From Sclerotinia nivalis (Eukaryota; Ascomycota; Leotiomycetes; Helotiales; Sclerotiniaceae): a stretch of DNA of 64,000 nt. A program made the position numbers and the translations under genes. The notes under the pieces were generated by a model, which saw nothing but the letters and a program-made list of their open reading frames with translations, searched no databases and was not told the DNA's origin. Shown piece by piece: positions 44,473 through 55,993 of the stretch (the stretch's first letter is position 1; every line of letters starts with the position of its first letter). The stretch spans positions 6,138,001 through 6,202,000 of the forward strand of contig JAPEIS010000001.1 of the NCBI GenBank assembly GCA_029531795.1, written 5' to 3'.

Positions 44473-47094
44473 TTTACCTCAGTAAGATATTTGTTAAAAC
44501 TTAAAAAAGTATCATGCAATATATAAGCATGGGGAAAATTTAAGGGGATTTTCCCGAACGTCGGAGCGACACTAGTTACGATCATACTACCTATCCGCTT
44601 ACCACTATTGTTAGAAAGTTGTTCCCCATAATAGAGTCGACTGTACATTACCAGCATCTGTACTCAATTGATATTTCAGTTGCTCAACAATTACAGTCAT
44701 CAAGTTTCTGACAAATCCAAGGTATCCTAGGTATCAAAAGGCGTTTCGGGAACAATTTCCGAGCCATTCCCTTCTGTAATATAGCTTTGATGTTCATCTA
44801 GTACGAACACAAGACTTACGTCCCTTCCCCAGTTACAAAAAAATGGATGCTAAAGATGTGGGTCGCTGTTGACTCCATGATGAGAATCAGGACTGCGGCG
44901 ACTGGGAATCCGTATCCGGCGGAGGCAAACTATAGAAATGGAGGCCCGGAAGGAGGACCCAATTCCTAGTATGATTCAAGTCTCAGAATTCTGAAGAATA
45001 CTCACATTGAGGCGAATGACGAGGAATCATGAAGCAGCAGGAAGCTCAAGACCCAATTGAGTATTCATCGCTGTCATCCCCGCGTTTTGGCGCGCTCAAA
45101 CATTCTCTCTTCATTCACAACGATCGAAAAATGCTAGAAGCGCTCATAGAGCCGGGGAGTAGCCACGAGTTGCAACCTACAACGAAATTCAAATCAGAAA
45201 CCAAACCTTGATATCGGAAAAAAGACTACAGTGATGCAGGAAGTGAAGATGCATTAGAGTTGGAACGTGAAGGGATGAACGACAAGAATATGGAGACGGA
45301 ATTGTGGTAAAGCAAGAACGTGAGGTTATGGAGGAGAGCTTACAAGACCAGTGACCGAGAATGTGTAATATCCTAATGCTCGACTTCAAACAGTGCCTAA
45401 GCAATGACTTCATCGTCTACTGGCTGAGGCCAATACAGATACAACTAAAATCTTCAAAGACATAAGAATAATTTCAGCCGAATAACATTTTCGAATTTGC
45501 CGCACTTGCATGTATTATCCATTTTGCAAAACAAAGATATTGTATTAGTTTAATCCACGGTATCAAAGCCCATTCAACTCCTAAGTGACACTGTCTGCCC
45601 TAGAGAGCTCCGATCCATTTTGTATCTGGAGGCAATGCTATACTTTACCCCTCTACCCTCCGTGTCCAGTTACCCGCAGCACCGCCACCAGTCAATCAGG
45701 TGCGACAAGTATTCAGTCTGTGCTCCGATACTTGAGCGCAGGCCCTATTCGTTGCTCATCGGTCTTGAGATATCCATGAAGAAGGATATTGGTGTGACGA
45801 TGACCACTAGGTCTTCATTGTCTCTTCAGTGTTTTATATTCCAAGATGTAACACATCTCAGCATAACATCGTACGCCTTCCATCATTGTCACCCACTTAT
45901 ACCTACTCATTGGCTGGTATTTACCGAAACAAACTAACGGTTTCGTTGGTATTACCAACTTTGACTTGTCGCAACTCCAACACAATCAGCAGATAACTTT
46001 ACTTGTGAGTGAGATGATCCTATCTTATGTTATACCAATCAGAGAACAGTGACAGATATACCGTACTAACCATACCAACAGTTGTAACCTTCACAGCCAC
46101 ATATAGTCCCTCGATACACAAAACATTGCTTTTCACCATGTAGGATTTCGAGATTCCTTAAGCTCTCCTGTTCGCAACGCTGTCCTTTGCGACCAAATCA
46201 TACTAAGACTCAACATGTCGACTATTGACTCTTTGCTTTCATAATTGACGGATGCTGCTAATAATCCATTAATAAGAGACTCCGGAAATTTGCATATTCA
46301 ATTGCTACCTTGAGATAAGTTATACAATGAATAATGCAGAAACTGGATCAATCCGAATTCGCCATCAGTTTGGACCTGGGCGTTCCGAAGATCTCGTCAT
46401 TCTGCCGATTTTGATTCAAAAAACAGAAGGCGGTGTGAAACTGCCGTTTCCCCCGACGTTATCATGTGCATGATCATACCCGCGGCAACAAACTCCAGAA
46501 ATTCATTTTCGCAGCACAAATTCCATAAGTTCATTCTCCGATGGGGCGACTTGGTATTTCTTTATGACTGTGATCATACTACCAAGTCTGCGATCTTTTA
46601 TCACCTCAAATACAGAGCTTTTTAAAGTCCAGTCGATTGACCTTTTTTTTCCTGTGCGATTTAGTCATGAACCAAGATGTATTATAGATATGCTTCTTAT
46701 GAATCATCTTTTACACGACGTATTCGGAATATCTGTATACCAACAAGGAAGGTGTATAGTTCTTATCCTATAGCGCTTACGCAATGCTACATTGGGAAAT
46801 TCTCATGCATGAAACAACCCCCCAGCAAATGACAGCCGTGTGGTTCCCCATCCAAGTTCAGGTTCTCTTTATCTTGATGTGGTATTCCTTATCGAAGTAT
46901 CGGTATGGAACTGAACGGACTATTCTTGATTAAATATTTGTTATTTGATAATGAAGTGTCGTTATCTAACCTTTGCCACAATGTTGGTTCAATGTTGCTG
47001 TGGGACGAATCGCATTAAAATGCCGAGACATGTCCTGAATTTATCTCGTGCAACACATTGAGACTTTGCACTTCAATGTTTCAATGCTCTCAAA

Positions 47095-49838
47095 ATGTCA
47101 TCAGAAATATCACAAAACGTAGGAAAAGACATGAATGAGAAAATCGACAAAGCTCAAGATGCAGAGATCAATGTGGAAACACAACACATGCAAGAATTGG
47201 AGGTTGACGTTGGGAAAATACTCAGTGATGACGGATTGGATGACATAGAAGGCGATACATCGCCATATCCTGAAGGTTAGAACGCGCCTCCTTGGCTCTC
47301 AAGTTGTTAGTAAACTAATGTCTCCTAGTTAGAGCTGTAGTTCCAGACGTCGACGATCAATCCATTCCTGTCAACACTCTTAGGATGTGGATTTTAGGGT
47401 TTGCGTTCACTATGATTGGTGCTGGCATCAATCAATTCTTCAGTCTTCGTTATCCCTCAGTCCATATTGTTGCACTCGTTGCTGAACTTCTCGCAATGCC
47501 CTTCGGCATACTCCTAGCAAAGATCCTACCACTCTACACCCTCAACCTAGGACCTTTAGGAAAATGGTGCATCAATCCCGACAGACATTTCAACATCAAG
47601 GAACATACCGTAGTAACCATTATGAGCAACGTGAGTTTTGGGTATGGGAGCGCAGACTCAACGGGTATTATTCAAGCTGCGAAAGCATTTTACAACTTCA
47701 ATTTGAAGCCCGGTTTCTCAATTCTCGTTGTACTTTGTTGTCAGATGATGGGTTTTGGGGTTGCAGGACTATCGTCGCCTTGGTTGGTAGAGCCTGCTTC
47801 TATAATTTGGCCGGGGGTGTTATCTAATTGCGCGTTACTTTCCACGTTACATTCTCGAGCCAATGCCATGGCCAATGGCTGGAAAATTAGTCGACTCCGA
47901 TTTTTCATGTACGTTATGGTTGGGGCGGGAATCTGGTATTTCTTCCCTGGCTTAATATTTGTGTCTCTTTCGTACTTTACATGGGTTTGTTGGATTGCCC
48001 CAAACAACTTGATCGTGAATCATCTGTTTGGAATGGTTACAGGCCTTGGATTGAGTCCTATCACTTTCGATTGGTCACAAGTTGCGTATAACACGAATCC
48101 TCTCCTTTCTCCAGCGTGGGCTGGTAGGTTGTATCTTTACTTTATGTAATTCATCGACATAGCTAACGAAAACTTACAGCAATGAATGTATTTGGTGGCT
48201 TCATTATTTTCTTTTGGATTGTCACACCCGGTCTATAGTAGGTCTAAGAAGATCACTCCTCCATCTTAGTCTGACCACTAATTCTTATATTCACAGCTAT
48301 GCAAATGTTTGGTACACAGCCTATCTTCCACTTTGTTCAGCTGATGTATACGATAATACCGCATCCCTCTATAACGTTTCACGGGTGATGACTTCAGCAA
48401 ATACTCTAAACACAACTGCATATGCTGAATACTCACCTCCGTTTCTTCCCGCTACATTTGCTTTCGTGTATGGTATATCTTTTGCTGCCCTTACAGCTGT
48501 TCCCATTCATATATATATCTGGCATGGTACTCAAATCCGTGATGCATTCGCAGGTCGTACCAAAATGGATATCCACGCTCGCTTGATGCGCCTCTATTCC
48601 CAAACTCCTTGGTATTGGTATGGAGCTATTACTATTGTAATAATGATACTAGGTATTGTGATGGTTGAGGTTTATCATACAACTTTACCATGGTGGGCTG
48701 TTTTGCTAGCAGCAATCATACCCGCAATTTACATGATTCCATGTGGTATTATTCAGGGAATAACAAATGTGGATGCCAACCAATTGAATGTTCTAGCCGA
48801 ATTCATTGGTGGATACATGTTTACTGGGCGACCATTAGCAAGTATGTATACCTTCAAGTTTGTACAAAAGACAGTCTGACTTACCAATTACAGACATAAT
48901 TTTCAAGGTTCTTTCTACCGATGTAGTGGGCCAAGGCCTGTACTTTGCCCAAGACATGAAGCTTGGTCATTACATGAAAGTTCCACCTCGAACTCTTTTC
49001 TTCGCACAAGGAAGCGCCACTGTAAGTTTATTCATGTACTCACAGGCGCAGACAATTTTCTAACAATTCCAACCTAGATTCTTGGAGCTCTCACACAAGT
49101 CGGTGTAACACTTTGGATGCTTGGAAACGTCAAAGACATCTGCTCAGAAGATCAATCGAATGGTTTTACATGTCCGAATGGCCGTACAATATTTTCTTCA
49201 TCTGTCATTTGGGGAGCAATCGGACCTGCACGTGTCTATTCAGTCGGAAAGATCTATTCCGGTCTCTTGCACTTCTTTTGGATCGGTGCAATTATGCCAA
49301 TTATTACTTGGGTCATCTGGAAGTACTGGAGGAAGAATAACGGAGAAGAAAGAAAATGGATACGACTTATCAATTGGCCATTGATCTTTGTCGGAACTTA
49401 TAATGTGCCGCCTGCTACGGGAATCAATTATAGTAGTTGGGCATTGGTCAACTTGACCTTTAACTGGTGGATAAAAGCGAAGTGGTTTGCGTGGTGGTGT
49501 GAGTACCATCCTTTCTACCCCGAAGAGTTTGAAACTGACGGTCAAAAGCCAAATACAATTATGTCTTAGCAGCTGCACTCGATACAGGTCTTGCACTTTC
49601 GGCAATTGTGATATTCTTTTGCATCACATATCCTGGAGCTCAGTTTCCGGATTGGTGGGGTAAGTTCATTTTGATCATTTCAAACTGTCGAACATGGGGC
49701 TTTGAAAAGTTACATTGACTAATTTCGGGGCATGTAGGCAATACGGTTTATCTCAACACAGCAGATGGCAATGGTCTTCCGTGGCTACAATTGCCTGAAA
49801 GTGGTAGATTTGGACCAGCTAATGGAACGTGGCATTGA
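47095..49838 (+). CDS. OPT-family oligopeptide transporter
   Basis: Eight exons are proposed: 47095-47275, 47329-48123, 48180-48237, 48297-48841, 48894-49021, 49078-49498, 49549-49659 and 49738-49838 (779 residues). All introns are 50-78 nt GT-AG and all junctions keep frame. Residues 1-about 85 are a hydrophilic, acidic cytosolic N-terminus. The rest is a multi-spanning membrane protein with many hydrophobic segments. OPT marks are FNIKEHTVVTIMSNV (the NxxEH-like motif), SPAWAAMNVFGG and KVPPRTLFFAQ (the KIPPR-like motif). The end WLQLPESGRFGPANGTW is typical of the peptide-transporter clade. It should import small peptides or glutathione-like compounds across the plasma membrane with protons. 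Substrate choice cannot be read from sequence. Confidence 0.95.
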
Positions 49839-50929
49839 AAATGTTGAGTTTCCGGTTAGAAAAGGAAACGAGGTGGGGATAGGAGAAAGCTTAATGTGGA
49901 GGGTCTTCACGAGGCCAAAAGGAGAGTCGCCTACTACTAGATAAGATAGGAGCGGAAATCTATCACACCATTAGAGTATTTGGCGTTCATCCTCTCGTCG
50001 CCCTTCACCCCGTCTACGAAATAACCTTCTTTGAAATCCCCAAAAAAGAAGAAAAGACATACAACAGTGGGGATTCGCTGGTGGTCACCCACCCAACTAC
50101 TAATCCACCGATCTGAGGCTTGTGTATGGCAGAGCGGACGGGATGCCCAATTCTCCTCAGTCTATGGTCGTATGCGTAAGGGAGACGGGAATGTAAAATT
50201 ATGAAGGATGTTATGGGTGAATGCTACGGTAAATACCCATCTTGATATAAAAGTGAGAACGAATATATTAAATAGACAAAATAGACAAATTCTAAACCCG
50301 GAACATTAAATTGTTTATATCTTTTATAATTAAAGCATCATCTGGTCGAGATCAAGTATCAGGAGGAATGATGAATGGGCGATATAAACGAGGATTGATC
50401 GAGGAGAGGTAAGATTATTGACATTGAAAGCTTCTTGACTCACATCATCATAGTCTGGCTTAGAGACCCGATTTTCCTTCCTTGCACGCAGCGAAGACAA
50501 GATGTTTGCATCATGTTATCACGTGATAGTATAAAACTTCAAGTCTGCTCTCCACGATTAGGAAGCCAAACGACGAGGAACTTTGATTCTTGATGCCCAA
50601 GCAATTTGATACTCAGAACCTTTATCGTCGAATGATCATCATGAGGAATTCAAGCAATTTCTTATCAATCACGTCGATACGCATTCTATAGTCGGATCCG
50701 GAAACGCACGAGCCAACCGTGTTATTTTATCAACAAAATCTCCCAGCAACTGGTTTTGTCAACTTGGCAAGTCAGCTTCATAATCTTATCTTTCGCTGAG
50801 CCACCACACATTCCATCCAGCCCAATCTTGCAACTCGGGTCAGAATGAACCATTTGATGACGCGTATAACTGGTCAATTGGATATTGGATAGCAAACGTG
50901 TGTCACCGAAACGCACACCTGGTTATGAG

Positions 50930-51030
50930 GCCAGAATCGAGGGCTGTTGACCGGCGCTTGCCAAGACATGTAGATCCCCGCATGAGGCCAAAATCGAGGG
51001 CTTGTCGACGGCGACTGCCAAGAGATGCAG
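50930..51030. repeat. diverged about 53-bp tandem repeat
   Basis: ATGAGGCCAGAATCGAGGGC (50927-50946) and ATGAGGCCAAAATCGAGGGC (50981-51000) are followed by T-GTTGACCGGCGCTTGCCAAGACATG and T-TGTCGACGGCGACTGCCAAGAGATG. This is one clear duplication. Confidence 0.75.
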
Positions 51031-51869
51031 TTCTTGCAGTTCTTGACAAATATCAAAAGTGTCTTTTCGTTTCTTATGGGCGGGAAATTTCCTTGACTGC
51101 CACAAGATGGCATGTTCAGATAATTATGGAAGCGGCCATTGACAAAAAATGTTTCTTCCTACAAGGCATAGCCTTGACATTTCTTCAATAATAGCTAACA
51201 TTTGCTAGAAATCCAAGGTCCAACGTAAAATTTTTATCTCGGTTTCGGAAATCGTGATATTCGGTTGTTTCGTGCAAGAAACACAGCCCACGATTAGGAT
51301 CTCGGGAAATTAGATTATCTCATTGATACTGACATGGGCTTTTCTCATCTCAAACCCTTACGACATGATTACTCCCTTTCTATTGGTCGATTTCACAAAC
51401 AATTCGAAACTTTCTTGCTTGATGCTCCCCCTTTGCATACACGTGCCGAAAATGGCATTTTGGGCCTCTTGATCTGATGTTACATTTGAAAGCATCCTCA
51501 CATCAAGTAATGGTCTTGACTGACCTCTCGATAAATTCTGACAGGGACGAAGTCGTTTCTGGAATTTTTTTCAAACGTGATGTAGTATTCATAGATTATC
51601 TACGTACTTTAGGAATATTTACATTTCCCTTATTGTTGGAGGTCACATTCCTACTCCAAGGCCCAGCATTCCAGTTATCAGCAGTGCCTCATGGACGGTT
51701 TCGATTATTATACTTAAGCAGCCACCGGTAGCTTTATCTGTCCGCGTCTGGATCTTTTTAAAACAGTACTCGAATTTTTTCACAATCTCTGCATTCACCC
51801 TTTTGTCACTCATTTTTGTCACTCCTTTTTTCATACCTGTTCTCAGTCATATTTTTTTTTTACAAAGTT

Positions 51870-51880
51870 TTATATAAAAA
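51870..51880 (+). promoter_or_regulatory. TATA box of the small secreted protein gene
   Basis: TTATATAAAAA lies about 100 bases before the start codon, followed by a CT/CAA-rich leader. Confidence 0.6.
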
Positions 51881-51979
51881 TTCACTCCTTTAGCTTCTAC
51901 CACAGTCATTTCAATCCAACTTAACTCAAACGTCGCAATTTAAGATCTACATATCAACAAAATTCAGTAAATACCCAAA

Positions 51980-52792
51980 ATGTTGTTTTCTACTTCAAGT
52001 ATCTTCGTGGGGATGAGCTTGCTCTCCCTTGCACTGGCTGCCCCCGCCGTTCCAGGGTTAGTACCATATGCATATCGTCCTTTCTGATTTTTTCTAACAC
52101 AACGACTCAGTGAGAGCACCCTCGAGAAGCGTGGTTTCTCGTGTGCCAGTCCCGTCGCTGGCCTTACCGCCACAGATTGCAAACACATGTCGACTATCGG
52201 GATGGCCGGCATGGGAACAAATGCAAAGGCTGCCAATGGCGGAGTCTGGATCGGGAGTCAAGGACCCAATAAATTTGTTTTCAAGAACAATGCAAACGCT
52301 CCTGTCACTGCAATCGTCTGGACCCAAGCTGCTGGCGATTATCAAAGCTCTTTCATGAACGCCAGAAAGCCTCAAATCTCATATTCATTAAACGCTGGTC
52401 AATCCATCACCATATCCATGGCAAATGGAGTATCTGGCGGATTCGCAGGTCTTTACAATCAAAAGACCACCTTGAGCCAGTATGGTCAAGTCTTCAATAC
52501 TTGGGGAGAATTCACCACCGGTGCCTATGCCACCGTAGACGTTTCTCGCGAAGTCCACATGGGGGGAAACTCCATGTCCATCCAAGTCGGCGGTTGCACC
52601 TCCAATATGTCCAAGTGTGTCTTCACTTGTAAGAGTGGAAATACCTGCGGTAACGCGGGGACTTATTCCTTGGTCAACTGTGCGGCGGGAAGTCAGAAGG
52701 GTGCTAGTTTTGGTCTTGCGGATGGTCAGCCTTCGGGTGGTTGTCAGGGGTTCAATAATGGTGGGAAGGTGTCGGTTACTTTTTCGGATTAG
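51980..52792 (+). CDS. small secreted Cys-rich protein with Kex2 propeptide
   Basis: The exons are 51980-52056 and 52111-52792 (252 residues), with a 54-nt intron (GTTAGT...CTCAG). A signal peptide (1-20, LSLALA-AP) is followed by a short propeptide ending STLEKR, a Kex2 site, so the mature protein starts GFSC. The mature part has WIGSQGPNKFVF, NTWGEFTTG, VDVSREVHMGGNSMSI and a Cys-rich end (GGCTSNMSKCVFTC, NTCGNAG, VNCAAG, GGCQGF). I recall similar fungal secreted proteins in the Asp f 4/thaumatin-like neighbourhood, but this assignment is tentative and no activity can be stated. Secretion, processing and an even number of cysteines suggest an extracellular, disulphide-stabilised protein, possibly acting at the host or cell-wall interface. 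Confidence 0.85.
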
Positions 52793-53314
52793 TGTTTTGT
52801 ATTTTATTTTATCTTCTTCGGTGGTGACTTTTTTGTGGTTATAGGTAGAGTTGCTTATCACTAGATGGGAAAGTGGGGAACTCTTTTCGTGTATCGTTAT
52901 TGGGAGTTGGGGTGTATACTTATCATTGAGGGAGTATCTGGGAGTCATGGGAATGTAGATGTAAGATACCAATGACTGTAATTAGAGTTTAAAATATTTT
53001 TCTGGAAGCCAAATTCATCAGTTTCTTTTCTTCATTTGTCATTTACTGAATAATCATCGTTCCGCTAACTTTTTGCTTGCATATGATTGATTTGTTTGGT
53101 TGGTTGCTGTGGGTGGCGGATGTTTGATATTTTGGTGATATTGTATGGGTGTTGCGTTATTGAAAATATAATTTTAGAAGTAGCTGGATGATGTGTAACT
53201 TTGATAAAATCTACAAACAAGACTTGTGAGAATGATTCATTTTCTTACGGTAGGTAAACTTAAAATATTATTCATGAATTCACAAAGTTGTAGGTTTGCA
53301 TGAGTATCCTTTGA

Positions 53315-53473
53315 TTAATAGAAAAAATCATGCCGTGCTAAGGATTTTGTTATGCAATCCTCGTAATTCTCTGGCTCACATTTGTAGCGGCGAGCTATTC
53401 CGCAGGGGTTGATATTTTCTGCGCTGACAAGTCTAGTGCGTGGAATCCTTGGGCACGGAGATTCGTCTTGCAT
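53315..53473 (-). CDS. possible 52-residue orphan protein (low confidence)
   Basis: An ATG at 53473 on the minus strand follows a CA-rich leader of the kind seen before fungal start codons (CAACAACACCAACAACC). It opens MQDESPCPRIPRTR and contains a Cys/charged stretch GIARRYKCEPENYEDC. No signal peptide or known domain is seen. A related leader with its own MQ start occurs at 53964 but stops after seven codons. It may be a real small gene, an exon or chance. Confidence 0.2.
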   Translation of the reverse strand: MQDESPCPRIPRTRLVSAENINPCGIARRYKCEPENYEDCITKSLARHDFFY

Positions 53474-54049
53474 TTGAATCTGGTTTGATAGTATAGGATG
53501 CTGATTTTTTTTGGCTTTGTGTTGGGGGGGATGTTGTGGTTGTTGGTGTTGTTGTTTGAGTTGTAGAGTTGTGGAGTTTTCGAACAGGAAGGTGGAGAGT
53601 GAAGATGATTGGGGGTTGCCACGAATTAAGTAACCAAAGGTCTGGTAGGCTCTGCGGAAATGACTCAATCATAATGCGAACTTCCATATGCATTCACAAA
53701 TTTTGACGATTCGTATGAGTCTTGTGGTTAACCAGTCATTATGCATCTTGAGCCGAAGAACTGTCCTCTACCAAGCTACCCTCAGCCATTTCCTCTTCAT
53801 AGCAAGATTTCCAAAAACCGCCCCTCTCCTCATCCTCAAACTTCCGTATCGGATCACGGTCTTTGTTCTGGCAATCCCGTGGGTAAAAGAGGGGTGTATA
53901 TTCGTGGTCTATAGCTACAAGGCAGAGATCCATCTCATCTCTAATATTTAGGCACTTTTTGCATTTGTATTCGAATTGCTGGCACGTGGCTTTTTATCGA
54001 TGGAGTTGATGTTGTGTGTTCTCGTTGGGTTGTTGAGTTATTGAGGTTT

Positions 54050-54092
54050 TGGAGAAGGGGAAGGGGAAGGGGAAGGGGAAGCGGAAGCGGAG
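54050..54092. repeat. GGGGAA simple repeat
   Basis: GGAGAAGGGGAAGGGGAAGG followed by GGAAGCGGAAGCGG, a 6-base tandem repeat. Confidence 0.85.
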
Positions 54093-55489
54093 AGATGCAG
54101 ATTGAGATTTGGTGCGGTTTATATAATAAGTGGCTAGTGCTGGCCTCGAGGAATGATTCATTTATATATTCATAAGACAAATTTCGGTATGTATTCGTAT
54201 GTCCTGATGGTTAATTACTGAGAGTATTATGTAGGATTACTCTGTCATTTCACCCAGAAAGCCAATGACTGATAAATATCATTGTGTTTGCTGGGCAGGT
54301 CTGGCAACTTCAATTCACAGTAAAATGAACCTTCCAGCGGCACTATAATAGACCATAACTATTGTTTCATGGCTGCACAGCCAATATGTGAGAATATTCA
54401 GTGCCCATGGTTTTATGAAGTTTGAGATTATGGTCTTGTTTATTTGCCGTGGAATTTTATTGAACCCGAATGTGGAATAGAACTTGATCCCTGGAAGGGA
54501 AGAGACTAACAATCATGCAGTGTTGAAGCCATTCACGTTGGTTATTTCGCCTTAAGGTAAAGCTCTGATTCACTCTGCTGGTATCGAACCACCGACCACT
54601 CCAAAATCACCTCACCCATGATTAGCGCCCCACTTCCCCGCTCCCCTGAAGTTCAGTCCTCGCTAAACATACTGCTTTCTCGAACGCTTAATAAACTCCG
54701 CATTTTTATCTCCGTAGGATTCTAAGAATGGGAAGCCATATATCAAAAGCTTAAAGATACGACAATGAATTCTTCTCGTGGAGGGTGACATGGAAAAACA
54801 GAGGCTTATATGCAGCAGTAAATACCCGAAAGGCAGTAATCAATATATCCAATAATCCACACTGCAGTTGAACAACAATAAAGGATTTTCGAACGTTGGT
54901 ATCATTTAAAATATGGAATTCACTTCGAATATTGAATCAGTTTTAGATATTGAAAGCTTATGTCTAATTTGCGAATCCAGATTATTGAACACCCTGGAGG
55001 TGATTCACGGAGCAATGTCTGAAAGGTGTCTTGTTGGCCCGAAGGAACTTACTACACATCTCTAGCTTATAAGCCCGTGTCGTTTGACCAAACTCACCTT
55101 CTCGTTAATTCTAGGGTCTGCCAAAAAATTTGTTGCATAATTAGTTACACGAAATAAAAGTACTAATATATAATAACCATCTCATATTTGAACAATTAAA
55201 CATCGCTTCAAACATCAGTCAAAGCCTGAGCAGATGTTAAATTGACCGCGTCATTGAACTTGAGCGGATATCCAACACTTTGTGAAGAATTAACGAGTGG
55301 CCTTCTGGTCTGGCTGGCCATCGTCAAATCAAAGCAGTTGTTTGATTAGCGAGTATATAATTCTTTTACACATGTGATAAAAATATAAGTCTACTCTGCT
55401 GGCTATTCAAAGTCGAATAGTCGCTACTCTAGCGAGTAGATGTCATCCTCGCAGCTTGTATACCTTTTACAGCTATACAATTTTGCAGA

Positions 55490-55735
55490 TATGCAACAAA
55501 ACTTCGCAATGGCTTAGCGAATATCCGCCTAATCTTGCTGTTCACTAGAATCTGAGCAGCTTTTAAGCTAATGCCAGATGAGCTGCCATATATTCTTTGG
55601 AGATTGCAACAAACTTCGAGAAAATCATCGTCTAAAATCTCTCACCACTCATATGTCAGGTAGATCCTGCCCTAGTGAATTTTGACTGAATTAGCGGCTA
55701 TATGAATTTTGTAGATGTGCAACAAAGTTCTTGAA
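55490..55735. repeat. decayed 108-bp repeat related to the 43-kb satellite anchor
   Basis: GCAGATATGCAACAAAACTTC (about 55495), GGAGATTGCAACAAACTTC (about 55601) and GTAGATGTGCAACAAAGTTC (55711) are spaced close to 108 bases. The same anchor occurs in the satellite at 43055-43560. Confidence 0.65.
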
Positions 55736-55993
55736 ATTTCTGGTAGTAGTCATCCGCAGTGCCTCATAAATTCACTTATCGAGAATCTTTGGTTTCATTC
55801 GCCTGTTCTTTCAGCCTCTCCGCTTGGGAAATACTTTGAATGGAATGGAACGGGATGGGCTGAGAAGATGAAATAGGATAGAATGACAGAGAATGGATCG
55901 GGACATCATATTGAGTTGAGATATCTTGCATCTACTAACACGGTTCCAAAGTTCACTATTTACCATAGCGAACAACGACGAGTCATTCACCAA

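Larger units (their letters stand above)
42429..47094. other. 4.7-kb spacer with satellite-like arrays, no supportable gene
   Basis: It contains a G-rich stretch (42430-43000), the CAGAGAGAT array (about 43055-43560), a 20-base tandem repeat (44208-44301) and a run of 19 C (44454-44472). Several open stretches (45029-45211, 45620-45937, 46564-46773) have no recognisable product. The OPT transporter promoter lies at the right end. Confidence 0.55.
49839..51979. other. intergenic region upstream of the small secreted protein gene
   Basis: 2.1 kb without a supportable gene. A short repeat lies at 50928-51010: ATGAGGCCA(A/G)AATCGAGGGCT occurs twice, 53-54 bases apart, each followed by GACGGCG or GACCGGCGCTTGCCAAGA. 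The right end holds a TATA-like element and a CT-rich leader. Confidence 0.55.
52793..55993. other. 3.2-kb spacer with several repeats
   Basis: No confident gene. It contains two related leader-like blocks (about 53420-53600 and 53960-54060), a GGGGAA tract (54050-54092) and a decayed 108-bp repeat (about 55490-55735). It also holds the 3' flank of the methyltransferase gene. Confidence 0.5.

Noticed and set aside
54555..54660. tRNA-like B-box (GGTTCGATACC on the minus strand)
   Set aside because: No acceptor stem, anticodon arm or complete cloverleaf could be formed. At most a tRNA or SINE relic.
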